Positions 10,163 to 21,165 of a stretch of DNA of 64,000 nucleotides are shown here, in pieces; the stretch's first letter is position 1; each line of letters opens with the position of its first letter. Origin of the DNA: Prorocentrum cordatum (lineage: Eukaryota; Sar; Dinophyceae; Prorocentrales; Prorocentraceae); contig CAUYUJ010001337.1 in assembly GCA_963575745.1 (NCBI GenBank), forward strand, positions 525,150-589,149, read 5' to 3'. A program made the translations under genes and the position numbers. The notes under the pieces are model-generated. The model ran no database searches. It saw only the letters and a program-made list of their open reading frames with translations, and had not been told where the DNA came from.

Positions 10163-10760
10163 ATGCACGGTACCAGTTTGTCCATTGTGCAGGGCACACT
10201 CGGGGAACGACATGAGTTTGCCCTGGCAGCTAACAGTGGGACCATGACTGATGTAATGTTGATTATACGGTTGGACATCGGTAGCAACATAAGCACCATT
10301 GGCTTGAAAGCTGCGCAGGCATATGAGCGCGTCTCACGCTCACATGGTCACGGCATCAAGAAACTGAACCTGGAAAAGACACGATACGCGACCCGAGTGG
10401 GTCAAGGAGCCGCAGTGCGCAGGACGTCAGGGCATTATAGAATCGCCTGCACATGCAACGGAGACTCCGCGGTGAAACCCGCTATCGCGAAGCTAGACGC
10501 CTGCTCAACCAACGTTGCCGAGGGGTCTGGCGAGAACATGCCCGCAATCCTGGGGCTGAGGAGCATGGCGAACACGCGGGCCATCCTGAGCCTTGAAAGG
10601 GACACGAAAAGATGGTCATCCCAGGTGCATACATGTACAGGCTCCTCCTTGGCAAGGGCGCTAGGGTGTTTGATTTAATAAAGACACCATCAAGACACCT
10701 GGCGCTCGAGGTTGATGAGTACGATGCAGCAACGGAGGCCGGTGGAGCGACAGCTTTCAC
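10163..10760 (+). pseudogene. Element 1: aspartic-protease region
   Basis: A retropepsin-like site is suggested by RLDIGSNISTIG (about 10268-10303), which resembles the D(T/S)G loop but has DIG. Downstream are a GRSM-like block AILGLRSM (about 10546) and, in another frame, RHLALEVDEYD (about 10697), which matches SGHxxLxxDE(Y/F)D-type sequences that follow the protease in this dinoflagellate copia lineage. The enzyme would cleave the polyprotein. The active-site change and a frameshift near 10610 argue that it is dead. Confidence 0.55.
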
Positions 10761-11125
10761 CATCACGCCCATCCCTCAATGCGAGGAAGCACCCGCGCTC
10801 ATCGAGGTGACGGCTGACACGGGGCCGATTGTGGGGCAACTTGCTTCAAGTAGCGCGGGGCCACCTGCTCTCGCGGGCGCCCGCGCATGCATGATGTTCC
10901 AGGACACCAGGGGCACTGGCCGCGCCATGAATGAGGATACATACACTTCCACGCGCGATTCAGTCCATGGTGGACAACGCTTTCAAGATTCTGCGGCGCA
11001 GGAATACGTTCTATAGTGGCAGACCCACCCCTGCTGATCAGGACGTCGCCGCGAAGAACCTGCGGGCGAAGGTCTATCAGGCCATTTGCAAAGGGGGCAG
11101 CAAGTGGATGCCACCCAACAGCAAT

Positions 11126-11254
11126 GCGGGGCAGCCTGCTACTGCGGGGCAACCCGCTGCACCGGGCGACGCTGCTGAGGGGTATGACATCTATGCCTCG
11201 AGCAGCGAATGCGCGGCCCATGGCGCGGGCACATGGGCGACCCCCATCGCCTGA
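11126..11254 (+). pseudogene. Element 1: dUTPase-like motif I
   Basis: GYDIYASSS at about 11181 resembles motif I (AGYDLYA) of trimeric dUTPases, enzymes that hydrolyse dUTP and keep uracil out of DNA. Only this motif is clear. A second GYDLY occurs at about 11540 in another frame. The same position in element 2 carries a much clearer dUTPase, which is the main support for this call. Confidence 0.4.
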
Positions 11255-12031
11255 ACATGAGTGGCGGGGGCGGGCGCGCGCCACGGCCGCTCGCGCTTGC
11301 CCGGACAGGCCGACAACTGAGGCACTGTCTACAGGCGCGGGAACACCTGCGCACCTTTCCCCGGCGCTGGCTGCGCGCGCCAGGGACAGCGGCGGACCCG
11401 GCTGCGCGGCTGCCGCAGAAGGAGATCGCTCATCTGATCTATATCACTCTCGTGGCCTTGTCATTAAAGATATACGAGCAGCTTGCGCTGATCTCCGAGC
11501 TCGAGATGCATGTGCGATCGCATCGCGCGCGCAGGGGCTATGACCTCTACAGGTACACAGTACTGAGGTGGTAACTTTCGGGAGACTATCAACTGTCATG
11601 GATGGCAGCGTCCGCTGGCTGGCGCGCGCGATTGCCATGAAATCGGGCGGGGCCGCATTGCCAACGGATCCAGAATGGCATGGTCAATGCTCGGGCTTTG
11701 CGCGCGTCTATTGTGCTGATTGCCCTCCATATTATTTATGTAGAATGGGGCACATGCGAGATCCCATTGATGACTTAGGCTTGCGAGTCATGGGGATGCG
11801 ACGTTGTCACTTTGGTCTGAAGTTCGATCGTTCGGGTCTTTTGCCGAGCGGTTCTCACATGCAGGCGGCAACCACCTGCGCGCGCACTCCCGCCGGCCCG
11901 CGGAAATGCACGCGCCAGGTCGCGCTGGGGGCTTGCTGCGCAAGCAGAACATGAGTTAGACTGGCACGGCCAAGGCGCCCAGAGAGCGGAATGGTGAAAC
12001 ACAGCGATCGCTATCCTGAGCGCGCGGCTGA

Positions 12032-13132
12032 GTGACCACATGGATGATCGTAGAATACAGAACTCACACAAGCGTTGTACATCTTAGCGTACACACCCGA
12101 GCTGATAAGGGAGATCGGACTTACGTCCAGTCTCCGAAGAAAGGCCCTCATTGGGACCACGCGGCACGCTGGGCGACGATGGACCTCGACGACGGTACTA
12201 TCATGCAGGATATCAAGGTTCAGGACCAACCTATCGGGCACAACTACAACGCACCGTTGCCACGTGGAGTGACCAACATTCGTAGTCGACTGTACTGGGG
12301 GCCTCCGGCCCCGGCCCTGCTCGGCAACGGGGGGCAGCGACCGCGCCCAAGGCGAGTTGCGACCGTCGATGACGATCGTCTTCCTCCCCCCTCGATTGAG
12401 CGCGGCCGCGCGCCACCCCCGATTCCCGAGTTTCCGACGCATGCTACACCCGACATTGCGCCCGACAGTGAGCAACAACAGACAGCGCTACCGACTGATG
12501 CCTGGATGAAGCAGGAAGAAGCAGAAAGGTGACAAAGAAGCCGGCGTCAAACCACGCAAGATACCCGAGAAGGTCGAAGACGGCAGCGACGATTGCGGCG
12601 GGGACCTGAAGGGCCCCGGACGTTGAGCATATTACACAGATGTTTCTTTGTGCTCTGACATTGATGAAGATGAGAAAACTTTCATTGCACTACCAGCGGA
12701 TTTTCCTGCGAACGCACATGCTGATGTGTGTTGCCATAATAATCTCTACCTTGTGTTACGGATGGCACAACGAGGTAGACGCGCTGGAATTGCGTGGAGG
12801 AGATAAGGGGAATCTAGCATTTAGCCTTCAGTGGAGGTTTATCCTCAGGTGGCAACCTGGACAAGCGTTCGTACGTTGACCCTGGAAACAAGGATGCCCA
12901 GTCAACAAGGATGCCCAGGCGCGCATCAAGTTCTGTGGAAGGGCTGCCGCGCGTCAAGATGATCTCCGACGGTTCTACCTATGAGAACGACCAGTGGGCA
13001 CTTGGGTGGGTGAACTACCACCATGGACGACGCCAGCCAAGCGCGAGGGCACTCGCAAGGTCAGCGTGGACCAATGAACCATGGGGCCTCGTGACTCCCA
13101 TGGTGTACTCATACGGAAACCTTATGAGATAA
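12032..13132 (+). pseudogene. Element 1: unassigned lineage-specific region
   Basis: Three open pieces in different frames: 12032-12532 (acidic/Pro-rich, ending TALPTDAWMKQEEAER), about 12662-12770 (FIALPADFPANAHADVCCHN) and 12911-13132 (MISDGSTYENDQWALGWV). Residue composition looks coding rather than random. They lie between the dUTPase-like motif and the integrase. I cannot name a domain or a function. Confidence 0.5.
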
Positions 13133-13439
13133 TGGCCAACCACCGTCTACTAGTAACGACCTTCGAAAACAGACGGTGCATGCGCCATCAGCAACGCGCC
13201 TCGGTCTGCAGGGAGGAATTGTTCAGGGGGCCCAGTGCACTCCGAAGATGCAATCCCTCTTCTTTGTAGCAGTTCAAATTGCACACGACATGTGCGCAAT
13301 TATGTGGTCTTTTTCGTGATCATCCTCATGCGTTATCTGCTCTTGTCATGAACGCGCGTGGATGCGATTTGGATGATCCAACGATCTTTCGACACCTCGA
13401 CGGATCTCTCATTCGCCCGGCAGTGGGGGGGCGCGGGTG

Positions 13440-13575
13440 TCCTGCGCGCGCTGCCAACGCCAACGTGCGCCCCCCCCATCGCATAATTGGGCCCCCAAAC
13501 ATTGCTGTTGGTACGACAAGGAGGATGATTAGTGGGAATGTCCCAGCTGCAAGAAAGTATTGCAAGGCTAAACCT
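13440..13575 (+). pseudogene. Element 1: zinc ribbon-like segment
   Basis: CARC at about 13445 is followed by HCCWYDKEDD and, after a stop, WECPSCKK (about 13533-13556). Element 2 has CSWDL...CPHG...WECPGCREER in the corresponding place, so the WECPxC(K/R) zinc-binding motif is conserved between the two elements despite their decay. Nucleic-acid binding is a guess from the fold type. Confidence 0.5.
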
Positions 13576-13756
13576 GGCCCCTTACTTCCACCTGGCAAAT
13601 GTGAGCTTGCCAAACCCTGGGGGCTGCCTGACAGCCGCGGACAGGGGCCCCTAGCCCCTGCCGAGCCGGCAGCCCCGCCACCTGCGGCGGCAGCTGCCGC
13701 CGACGCCCCACAACCTGCGGCGGCATCAGCTTCCGAGGCACCAGCCGCCAAACAAA

Positions 13757-15060
13757 TTGCGCGGCTGCGAGCCCCGAGGCCTGGCCCCAGAGCTGGGCCG
13801 ACAGCGGGCGCCAGCAGCCACGACGTCGCAGCGGGCAGACATGCTGCTGAACCGGCTGCGGGGCAATCCGCCTCAAGTGGAGCCGGCCGGCAGCTCGGGC
13901 GATCGCGGACGACCGCCACAAATAGTGGCCAGACGTGGACGACAACAAGGAGGTGATCCACCTCCACGACCACCTGCGGGCAACCCTGCTTCTCGTACAA
14001 GGCTTCCAGATTGCTCATGGTTTGACGTGCAAATCAGTCTAGAAAACTCGCGCGGCCTTGACCCTAGCGTGGAAACACGCGAGCTTCGGAAACCACACCT
14101 GCGGTGGTTCCACACCAAAGAGCCTAAGATGAGACTCGTCTTAACCCAGGCTGGTCTGGGCAGCGTAAGGCTGAATGTTGATTAGAGGCGTCTGTGATAC
14201 ATGCAGTGGTTGCAGGGCTTGGGAAAGCCTGGACATGCCGTAATGCCGTCTACTGCACTACCTGGCAAGTTTCATCATGAAGTCAAATACCACTTGATGT
14301 TCTACAATCAGGCTCATCCTAAATTTCACGCAATGTATCGCTGCATTCGATGCGGTGCTGGAATCGAGATACCAGATGACACCATGACCGCCACTTTAGA
14401 CGCGCGCCATCAGTGCTGAATACAATCCGGACCCGCCAAATATTTTCATTCTGACGGAGATGGTGCATCAAATTACGACTCCGCAAAGGCAGTTCTCAAG
14501 GCAAGAGGCACGGAGGTCTGAGGATGCGTGCGCGTGGACAACACGCTACGACCATTGAAGCCAGAAGTGGTACACTACGGCACCACATTCACGCCATGGA
14601 GGCTGAACTCAACAGGTTAGACATGCCACGTGTTCACCCGACGTATGCATGAGGCATTGTTTACCGCCAGTGCGTTCAACTTCTATAACGAGGTATCTCC
14701 ATGCAACGCACTGTTCGGCCGACAGCCAGCGATGCCACCCGACTTGCCTGTCCTGGACCACGAACAGCAGACGGAGACACCCGATCAGATTCGAGAACAG
14801 ACCATCCGCTGGGCAAGCATTGAGGTTATCACTCAAGCCACTGCAGTAGTTGAGACGAACTGCGCACTACGGACCAGGACGACCATCACTGGTCGGCATT
14901 ACAATGACGAAGGAGACCTGGTTCACTATCACCGTCCCACCACCACGAAAGACGACTGGGGTGGCTGGCAGGGACCCTTGCCGGTCGTGCGAAATGAGAC
15001 AGTGGTCAAATTATTATGAGAGTTGGGAATCGCGATGTACAAATCCAGCACGGTGACGCA
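13757..15060 (+). pseudogene. Element 1: integrase
   Basis: The HHCC finger is split: LRKPHLRWFHTKEPK (ending about 14121) supplies HxxxH, and CSGCRAW (about 14202) supplies CxxC in another frame. The core begins KFHHEVKYHLMFYNQ (about 14270), where His stands at the expected first catalytic Asp. SDGDGAS (about 14451) carries the second Asp and HATTIEARSG (about 14545) the Glu. The C-terminal part is open at 14630-15019 and contains EGDLVHYHRP and GGWQGPLPVVR, typical of the segment after the copia core. Stops at 14416, 14520 and 15016 break it. The lost Asp alone would abolish catalysis. Confidence 0.8.
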
Positions 15061-15192
15061 CGACAATCACTGCACATTGAAGCTCTGATCGCTCGAGAGA
15101 GAGAGATTGGCGCGGACAACGCAGCATTGCGGACTGCGACCTGCTTCGGCCTTTGGATACCTCCCGACCAAAAAGGGAGTATTCCAGATGAC

Positions 15193-15728
15193 GAGTGCAA
15201 GCCGACTATCTCCTAAGGTACGCTCAGCTCTTCAGTACCTCATCAGAAATTTCTTTCGCACTGAAAACGTAGTTTCTGTCGGGCTGGCCAAGAGCATCCA
15301 CGAGTTTCCTCTGGTGGCGCATGCTGACAGCTGCGCACTGGTGCGCTATGACAACGACGTGAAAACAGGTTTCCATTACTACGAAGCCGAAGCGCTGCCC
15401 TAACCATGCAATACATAACTGGACCAGCACACGCGAGTGTCATCCAGTGACTGAAGTCCACCAAACCTCCAGCGGGTTCAGATCAAGACGCGACGAAATT
15501 CGAATAACTGGCCGATCAGCAGTTCATGGCAACGACGCCAGGGAGGCCCCAGAAATGGAACCGCCACAGGAAGATGGACGGCTTCCCACCATCGATGAGG
15601 GACCAGAGGCGGACCTCGAGGCACACATTATGGGAGCGTTGTACACAGAACTACAAGTTGAAAAGGGAATTATTGTAAGCAACTCCAGAAGACGAGCTCT
15701 ACACTGTACCCACACAGATGAGTGCTGA
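15193..15728 (+). pseudogene. Element 1: integrase-RT linker
   Basis: Two open pieces. The first, to 15403, has VRSALQYLIRNFFRTENVV. The second, at 15447-15728, is acidic with GRLPTIDEGPEADLEAHIMG. No enzymatic motif is seen. They lie where copia polyproteins have a variable linker between integrase and RT. Confidence 0.5.
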
Positions 15729-15861
15729 CACCAGTTTGCTGGTCACAGTAGCGGAAGAACAGCGGGGGCACCTGCCTGCGCGGGGTAGCGCACGGGACAT
15801 AGACACAACTGAGACATAGCATGTCCCATGGTGTTCCACCGACGAAGATGACAGTTTCGGA

Positions 15862-17020
15862 TTGAGCTCTGAGGAGCACGGACAATACGCAGAATTCTGC
15901 TTTACGGCAGAAATGTCGAAGGTAGTCGTATCCAAACAACAGCACAGGAGATTAGACTTCGGCCGCGTGACCACTTTGCGAGTAGATGTGACCGCGGCAG
16001 GCACGCGAGCTGTTGTCGTCAAGGAGGACGATTCTCTCACGAAGGCAGATATCCAGGCGAATCCAGTCAAGGTGTCGATAGCCCTACGCACTGAACTCAA
16101 GACATGGTTTGACAACAAGTATTTCAAGCTATGATATAGATCTCAAGCGTCAAGCACCTTGGCTTCGAGGTGCGTCTATACATGGGAGTTCATCAAGAAC
16201 GAACAGGGCGAGAAGGTGCGTGCCATCGGACTACCCTTGGTACTTCGGAGGTTCGTGGGCCTCGAAACCTTCGATTTGGAAACATTATCAGGGACGGCGC
16301 GGCGGCCATGTTAGCGACTGCTCGCCAGCGCGGCAGCGTGCAGGAAGCAGTCGATCATTGCTTCCCTCGACATCAACATGGCCTCCCTGAAGGCACTTGC
16401 CTATCAGGAGCTCGCTTAAGCAACCGGTGAAAGGGAACGCGTGGCATGCTCTACGTTGCCCCTTGGGTCAGCATTTGCGCTCAGGTCCCTCCCTGGATTC
16501 GAGCACCACGATGAGTCGAGGCACTGGTTGCAGCGCCATAAACCAGGCACTGGCACCAAGGATGCACCGAGAACCTTCTCATTCAAGCCCAGGACAACCG
16601 CTAGAGGTTTGGTCATGAACCCATGTCCTACGATGAGGAGTTCGAGACAAGCGCAGACCTTCACGGCCATGCACGTCGATGACGCATGCGTGGCTGGCAC
16701 CGGGGACACCATTGACAAGTGCGTCAATTTTGTTGGGGATATTGCTGGGGCATCGAAACTCAACAAACACGCATATACTAATTCCGCCGCGAGGTATGCG
16801 AGGGACAGCGACGGCTATGTTACACTTGGCCAAGGTGGATACATCGAACAGCTCCGTCCGATCCAGCACCATGAACTCGCGGGCGCGGATGCTGAGGCCA
16901 AGGCATCGAAGATGGTTACTTACATGCTTGTCAGCCTCGGAGGCGCTCTGGCTCACGCCATTATCACACAAGTGCGTTTACTGGCATATGCTGCATCACT
17001 GCAGCGCGCCCAGGAACCGA
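15862..17020 (+). pseudogene. Element 1: reverse transcriptase (RVT_2 type)
   Basis: The RT N-terminus is at 15862-16134 (EMSKVVVSKQ and the block IALRTELKTWFDNKYFK). Later fingers/palm blocks occur in shifted frames to about 16400. From 16441 a longer frame has LPGFEHHDE, KPGTGTKDAPRTFSF and the catalytic site TAMHVDDACVAG (Asp codons 16678 and 16681). SDGYVTLGQGGYIEQLRP and SKMVTYMLVSLGGALAHAI are the thumb-connection region. The V-D-D core is intact, but the upstream frame is broken by several stops. Confidence 0.85.
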
Positions 17021-17701
17021 CCAACATGCCAGTGCGACGACTGAGCGCGACTACAAGGAAGTTGCAGGCCTGCCCTAGAAAGGTCGCCTATCAAGCGATG
17101 ACTCCAACGGGCGAGGTCGACCTGCACAGCGACTCCGGATGCCGGCGTCTGAACGGAGATACAGATGACGAAGTCAAAGGCTATAGTATTCGCGGGGCAG
17201 ACTTGCTGAGGCGTGGACGTGCGCATGCTTGTGAGCTCGTCGTCCATCTGGTCGACGCGCACTGCAAGTTCCACCGCTTGCAGGTCCGTTCCAGCTACTC
17301 AGCGGCGACACTTGCAAAAGCCCACAACTTGGAGGACTGCTATCCCACGACCGTCACTCTGCGCGAACTCCACGCAGGGCCGCTGACACCCTCTCAATTG
17401 AAGGATGCAGTTGAGATGGGCGGCCTGAACATTAAGGTCACCTTGACCATCGATGCAGCATGTGTCCTCATCATTGGCAAGCAAAGACTTGACGAAACCG
17501 ACTGAGTGCACGCTCCTGGGGCACATCAGTTGGATGCGACAAGTGATGGAGCGAGGTGTCGTGCACTGTGTGCAATGGTGCGACACTCGCGATATGACTG
17601 CGGATGGCCACACCAAGGGGAGCATCGACAGAGACATGCTCCTACATGTCATGGGAGGAACGCAATCCTTCAAGCACGACCTAAAACGACACTCCTTATA
17701 G
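17021..17701 (+). pseudogene. Element 1: RNase H and polyprotein C-terminus
   Basis: SDSGCRRLNGDTDDEVKGY (about 17130) contains the first RNase H acid. VRSSYSAATLAKAHNLEDCY, VTLTIDAACVL and, after a frameshift near 17490, HCVQWCDTRDMTADGHTKGS (about 17566) are the later blocks of copia RNase H. The stop is at 17699-17701. The WCDTRD motif recurs as LWCDTRDRRADP in element 2. Confidence 0.85.
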
Positions 17702-17745
17702 GGCTTGCCAGACAAGATTATCTGAACCGCCTGAGGAGTAGGTAC

Positions 17746-17810
17746 TTGCAGGGCAACTTGCCTGCGAGAGAGCTTGCTTGCAAGGTAACTTGCATGCAGG
17801 TCAACCTGCC
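17746..17810. repeat. Three micro-hairpins just after element 1
   Basis: Three consecutive 14-bp hairpins of the form GCRGG-N4-CYYGC or its variants: 17748-17761 (loop GCAA), 17780-17793 (stem GCAAG, loop GTAA) and 17796-17809 (stem GCAGG, loop TCAA). They sit 46 bp downstream of the RNase H stop, where an untranslated region would lie. Confidence 0.7.
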
Positions 17811-17849
17811 TTTCCTTGAACCCGCCTGCTGCTGCCTACCTTGTGTATT

Positions 17850-19400
17850 ATAGCGTTGTGCTGTATATCTGGCGGCGGACTCACGCTTCGTTTCCCCCCC
17901 ACCCGATTCTAAAGGAGGTTGGGCAAAAGGCGAGAGGTAACGAGCGTTTGGCCGCGGCCGTTTGGCTCAAGCGGCCGGCCGCCAACATATGACCGCGCCT
18001 CATCGCGAGGCACGCGATTTGCCGTCGAGACCGAAAACATCTTCGCTTGACATGGCTCGTCGCTCCCGCGGCTCTCTCCTGCTCTTGGGACTATCGTTAC
18101 TACGGTATAGCAGAGTTGGATATGGGCGTCGCCGTAGGCGAAGCTGGGCCCCCCGACCCCCCTTTCCAATTTCGTCGTCTCATCGGGCTCATGACAGGCC
18201 CAAGCAGCCACGGATGCTTCCATTATCAGCCCAAGACGGCCCAAGAGTCCCCCAAAATAGCCACAAGAGGGCCCAAGAAGAGGGCTGCATGATGGCCCCT
18301 GGGGCCGGCAAGGCGATCCAAGGATGGCCCGAAGACGGCCCGACAGTTCTCCAAGAGGGCCCCCAGGGATCCGGAAGCCAGCCTCCGAAGGCGTCAGACG
18401 GACAACGAACTCCCTAAGACAGTTCAAGAGCCCCAGATAGGCCCCCAAGATGCCCCCCAAGAGGCCCCCAAAAAGCTGGCAGGCAGGTCTAGACCAGCTC
18501 TCCCCACGGCTGTCTGGCAGGTATCTTCGCAACAAGTTGCGTGGGCCTGCAGTTTTTTCCTTATGCGTTTCCTACTCGTTCCCGGTACGTGTGCCGGAAG
18601 CGCTCGAAAAGTTTTTTTCGCTACGCTCCCAGAGCTCGCCCGCGCGCAGCTCCTACGCAGTTCCTGGGCAGAGTTTCCTCGGCTCGCGAGCAGCGCCTTG
18701 GCAGTTCCTGGACAGCGGCACTTCCTGGGATCGCGGGTAGAGTCCAAGCAGCTCCCAGACAGCGCTTGCTCGGAGTCGGCGTGTGCAAGCCTCCTGCGCA
18801 GCTCCCAAACGAAATTTCCTGGCCCGTGCGCGTCCGTGTTTGGTGGGCGCCCGTGCGCGCCGCGGGCGCACAGGACCGCGAGTGTGCGCGGGCGGACGCG
18901 CGTGGGCTTAGATTCGCGCGGGGGCTTGCAGATTTGCGCTGGCGCGCGCGGGCGCGTACATGCGCTGCGCTATCCGGGCTCTGGATTACACAAATGGATT
19001 GCACAAGGGTGATGCTTTCGAGTCCCACCTTGGATACGAAGCCCTGGCAAATCTCGCGTGTTAGCTCTGGGCGGTCACGGCTGCCCGCCCTGACGTTGGC
19101 TCGTACAGAATATGTTTTCGTGAACGCCATCTGGGGCAAAGCAGACCCTGCGGGCCTCACGTTTGAGCTCATCTGGGGGTGACGGCTGCCCCGGCGCTCG
19201 CTCGGCCGAGGCATCCACTCCAGCAGCCGCCAAGGCCCGAAGCACGAGGGCCCCACGCCACAAGACAGCAAACCTCCAGAAGAAACAAAAAGACACCGAC
19301 ACAAAATTAGCGTCGACGTCCAGTAAAATGCTGGAACAGATGGGGGTGGAGAGGACGACGAAAATCCAGCAAGTATTGGCACAAACAGTGGGAGTCATGG
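17850..19400. other. Unassigned stretch with spliced-leader-like 11-mer
   Basis: No gene recognised. TTTGGCTCAAG at 17961-17971 equals the 3' end of the dinoflagellate spliced leader, and the preceding bases match that leader imperfectly. 18540-19190 is rich in TTCCTGG/CAGCTCCC-type words without a clear period. Confidence 0.4.
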
Positions 19401-19404
19401 AACG

Positions 19405-19520
19405 TCTGGCGGCGCCTCTGACGCCTCCCTTGGCGCGCTCCGGGGAGGGGTGGTCCATCGCAAATCCACGAAACCCGCGCAGACCTCAGATAAATTATGT
19501 TTATGCGCTTTTGTGCTCCT
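19405..19520. mobile_element. Foldback element, diverged partial copy C
   Basis: Shares with the right half of the element at 59583-59732 the words GGCGCCTCTG and GTCCAnCGCAnATnCAnGAAA, followed by CCGCGC and a TTTATG-type terminus. The left half is not recognisable. Confidence 0.45.
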
Positions 19521-19859
19521 CCAAAATAGCTGCTGGAAGATCTTGTCCGCCTGATGTGCCTGGGCTTTGTTCGGCACTGACTGGAGTTGTCCGTGGATCA
19601 CACGCACTATATTGTGTATTTTGTTGGGGGTCGTCGCCGCGATGAAGTGAGACTGGAATCCGTGAGATGAAACCGACTTCGTCACAAGGATACTTTTGGT
19701 CCTCTGGTCGATGGTCCCCCCCCCTGAGGAATCTGCGACGTGAAGAACGCTTGGTTGATGCGAAGCGACAATTTTTCTACGCAAATCATGCTGCAGAGAT
19801 GAGCGCAGCAACGCTTTTCTTATTTCGTAGCCTGCAGGCCAGGGTCGTTTAGGGATCGC

Positions 19860-20440
19860 TCTTCCTCCCACCCTTTCCTCCTTCCTGCCCCCCTTGTTCC
19901 CTCCCTTCCTGTTCCTCCCCTCCTTACACCTCCTCAGTATCCCTGCTCTTTCCTCCTCCTTCCTCCTCCCTCCCTTCGCCCCCTCCTCCACCTCTTTCCG
20001 CTTCTCCTTCATCCTCCCTCCTCGTTTGCTCCCCCCCCCTCCCATCTTCCGCTCCGGAGGCTCCAGGCCGCTGCCTCTCTCCGCGCGCCCGTCGCCCCCC
20101 CCCCCCCCCCCCGCGCGCAGGAGTTCCCTGCAGCTCGAGGGCGCAGGCGAGGGGGGGGGGGGCGCGGCGAGCGCGAGCGGAGTTCGCCTCGGCAGCCGCG
20201 GGGGGGGGGGGGGCAGCCTGCAGCTCGGCAGCGTGAAGCGCACGGAGCGTCCGCCCGCCGTTGTGCTGTATGTGCCCGTCCTCTTCCTGTCCATCGCAGC
20301 CCTCTTCCCCGCCCCCCCTTCCCTCCACCTTCTCCTCCCACGTCCTCCTCCACCTTCTCCCCCACATCCTTCTCCCCCTCCTTCCCACTTCCGTTTCTTC
20401 CCCCCTCCTCTTTTCTTTTCTTTTCTTCCTCCTCCTCATC
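19860..20440. repeat. CT-rich tract with poly-C and poly-G runs
   Basis: Pyrimidine-rich on the plus strand, with a C run near 20094-20112 and G runs near 20152-20162 and 20200-20211. Frames of 200 residues or more on both strands are low-complexity and are not called. Confidence 0.8.
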
Positions 20441-20625
20441 AGCATCGTCATCATCGTCATCATCGTCCTTACCACCATCATCATCAGCAGCATCATCAGC
20501 ATCACCATCACCATCACCATCACCATCATCATCATCATCATCATCATCATCAGCAGCAGCATCATCATCACCACCATCATCATCAGCATCAGCATCACCC
20601 TCATCATCCTCAGCATCATCACGCA
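20441..20625. repeat. CAT/ATC trinucleotide array
   Basis: About 185 bp of CAT/CAG/CAC triplets. Confidence 0.9.
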
Positions 20626-20756
20626 GTGCGTTTCGGAGCGAGGTAGACTTCAATTTTCGGGCCGACAGTCGTACAACGCGTAAGCCCCGAACAGGCAAAG
20701 GGAAAGGTCGGGGCTGAGGTCTGATTTAAGCGCGGAGGCCTCGCCTACACTGAGTG

Positions 20757-21165
20757 TGATGTTTCTCCGCCTGCCTCCGCCTTCCTGTTCCCTCTCCCCT
20801 CGGTATCCTCCTGTGGTGTTGTGCCCTCGTGTACTCGCTTTCCCTCTCCCCCGCTCCTGTTTGCACGCGTCAGGTATGGCAGGCATGGTTGCTTGCGTTT
20901 TGTTACCTATGCGTGGGCCCTCGTGGTGTCGGCCGCGCGGCCGGGACGGGGCGAGGGGTGTCAACACATCGCCCCCCCGCCCAGTTTGACACGATTGGGT
21001 TTGTCTGCATTGCTGAGTACAGGGGCTACCGCGTCAGATCGGCTTCCTCTGAATCTGGGCGTTGCTTATCCGCCTGCCTCCGTTCTCCTGTTCTCTCTTG
21101 ACTCGGTGTCCTCTTGTGGTGTTGTGTCCTCGTGTTCTCGCTTTCCCTCTTTCCCGTTCCCGTGT
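20757..21165. repeat. Direct repeat pair, about 105 bp, 300 bp apart
   Basis: 20770-20855 and 21070-21153 share CCGCCTGCCTCCG, CTCGGT, TGTGGTGTTGTG, CCTCGTGT and CTCGCTTTCCCTCT in the same order. This looks like a local segmental duplication. Confidence 0.65.

Larger units (their letters stand above)
9200..17701 (+). mobile_element. Degraded Ty1/copia retrotransposon, element 1
   Basis: About 8.5 kb read in order as RING-like finger, aspartic protease region, dUTPase motif, linker, zinc ribbon, integrase, reverse transcriptase and RNase H, all on the plus strand but scattered over three frames. The order IN-RT-RH marks it as copia. Stops and frameshifts occur every few hundred bases, so it is a relic. 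It shares the RING-like motif, the zinc ribbon ending WECPxC and the terminal WCDTRD motif with element 2 at 37.4-47.0 kb, so both belong to one lineage. LTRs were not identified. Confidence 0.85.
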
